From Bacteroidia bacterium (GTDB lineage Bacteria; Bacteroidota; Bacteroidia; AKYH767-A; OLB10), in the NCBI GenBank assembly GCA_020847635.1, contig JADLBQ010000031.1, forward strand, positions 1-52,709: a stretch of DNA of 52,709 bases, read 5' to 3'. The position numbers were made by a program, and so were the translations under genes. Shown here piece by piece: positions 52,229 through 52,709 of this stretch; the stretch's first letter is position 1, and each line of letters begins with the position of its first letter. The notes under the pieces were generated by a model. It saw only the letters and a list, made by a program, of their open reading frames with translations. It was not told where the DNA came from and did not search any database.

Positions 52229-52709
52229 AGGATATTACCAGGTTGCTTCCATTGGTTATTGATACAGCTTTAAAGGCTGGTAAAGAGATTATGGAAGTAT
52301 ATCAAACTACATTTAAAGTTGAATTGAAAGACGACCGGACACCACTGACCCTTGCTGATAAAAAATCACATGAAGTTATTGAGGCTAACTTGTCGGCTTA
52401 TTTTCCGTTGCTGAGTGAGGAAGGCAAATCAGTCCCGTTTGAAGAGCGGCTTAACTGGGAAAGGTTCTGGATGGTTGATCCGCTGGACGGAACAAAAGAA
52501 TTCCTTAAACGAAATAATGAATTTACGGTCAATATTGCATTGATTGAAAATGGTATTCCTGTTATGGGGGTTGTTTATGCACCTGCATTAAACCGGTTTT
52601 ATTATGCTGAAAAACAAACAGGAAGTTTCAGGTTCATCTGGCAGGGAGCAGAAACACCGGATGTAAATGCAATTCTGTCGAAGGCAGTTAAACTTCCGTT
52701 AGAACTCTC
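52225..52709 (+). CDS. cysQ: 3'(2'),5'-bisphosphate nucleotidase CysQ (3' end outside the window)
   Basis: 161 codons visible from ATG 52225 (MKDITRLLPLVIDTALKAG), open to the window edge. The inositol-monophosphatase-fold metal motif WMVDPLDGTKEFLKR is present (around residues 89-103), as is LTLADKKSHEVI. It converts 3'-phosphoadenosine 5'-phosphate (PAP) to AMP, clearing the by-product of PAPS use. ATGA overlap with cysN shows tight coupling within the operon. Confidence 0.93.
   Translation, partial: MKDITRLLPLVIDTALKAGKEIMEVYQTTFKVELKDDRTPLTLADKKSHEVIEANLSAYFPLLSEEGKSVPFEERLNWERFWMVDPLDGTKEFLKRNNEFTVNIALIENGIPVMGVVYAPALNRFYYAEKQTGSFRFIWQGAETPDVNAILSKAVKLPLEL

Overview
The window comes from a member of the Bacteroidota, roughly 40% GC by eye. 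The evidence is the lpxC-fabZ gene fusion, several secreted proteins ending in type IX secretion system (T9SS) sorting domains of both the 'YPNP' type and the gliding-motility (CHU_C) type, TAnnTTTG promoter elements, few purine-rich Shine-Dalgarno sequences, and families typical of the phylum (NamZ/DUF1343, PafA-like phosphatase, bacterial GH3 proteins). I see no rRNA, tRNA, phage, transposon or CRISPR array. It reads as a chromosomal stretch rich in cell-envelope and secretion genes.

Layout. 1-8.3 kb: surface-polysaccharide genes: glycosyltransferases, a cupin ketoisomerase and an aminotransferase for a dTDP-3-amino-sugar, a multi-membrane-span GT-C-like protein on the opposite strand, a hexapeptide acyltransferase and an O-antigen ligase/polymerase. 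8.4-12.2 kb: the lipid A operon lpxD, lpxC-fabZ, lpxA, followed by an orphan ABC ATPase. 12.3-13.6 kb: small unknown genes and a tiny secreted protein that is little more than a T9SS sorting domain. 13.9-24.1 kb: two tandem giant paralogues, each with LamG-like, barrel-like, CBM-like, Ig-repeat, FN3 and sorting modules; the second is broken by one in-frame TGA. 24.4-27.8 kb: a POT peptide transporter and a seven-repeat propeller-like T9SS cargo. 27.9-33.6 kb, minus strand: an endonuclease/phosphatase-fold protein, NamZ-type muramidase, an unknown exported protein, a GH3 synthetase, a guanine-deaminase-like enzyme and OsmC. 33.6-37.7 kb: two probable outer-membrane proteins, a Cys/Met gamma-lyase family enzyme and Kdo transferase waaA. 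37.8-42.9 kb: a PLP desulfhydrase-like enzyme, PAP2 phosphatase, PafA-like phosphatase, pseudouridine synthase and a membrane SGNH hydrolase. 43.2-49.3 kb: an S74-chaperone secreted protein, a 1,349-residue metalloprotease-like PKD protein and an unknown exported protein. 49.4 kb to the end: cysC-cysD-cysN-cysQ, the last running off the window.

How the genes work together. lpxD/C/A make the lipid A core and waaA adds Kdo. The sugar and glycosyltransferase genes with the ligase probably build and attach a surface glycan. The cys operon makes PAPS and clears PAP; with no PAPS reductase visible here, sulfation of a surface molecule is a reasonable inference. The T9SS cargo would be carried to the same surface.

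The points most worth a second look are the uncharacterised barrel-like core shared by the two giant proteins, the in-frame stop in one of them, the minimal sorting-domain protein, a set of promoters whose -7 element sits 4-10 nt before the ATG, and an apparent excess of the palindrome CCGG.
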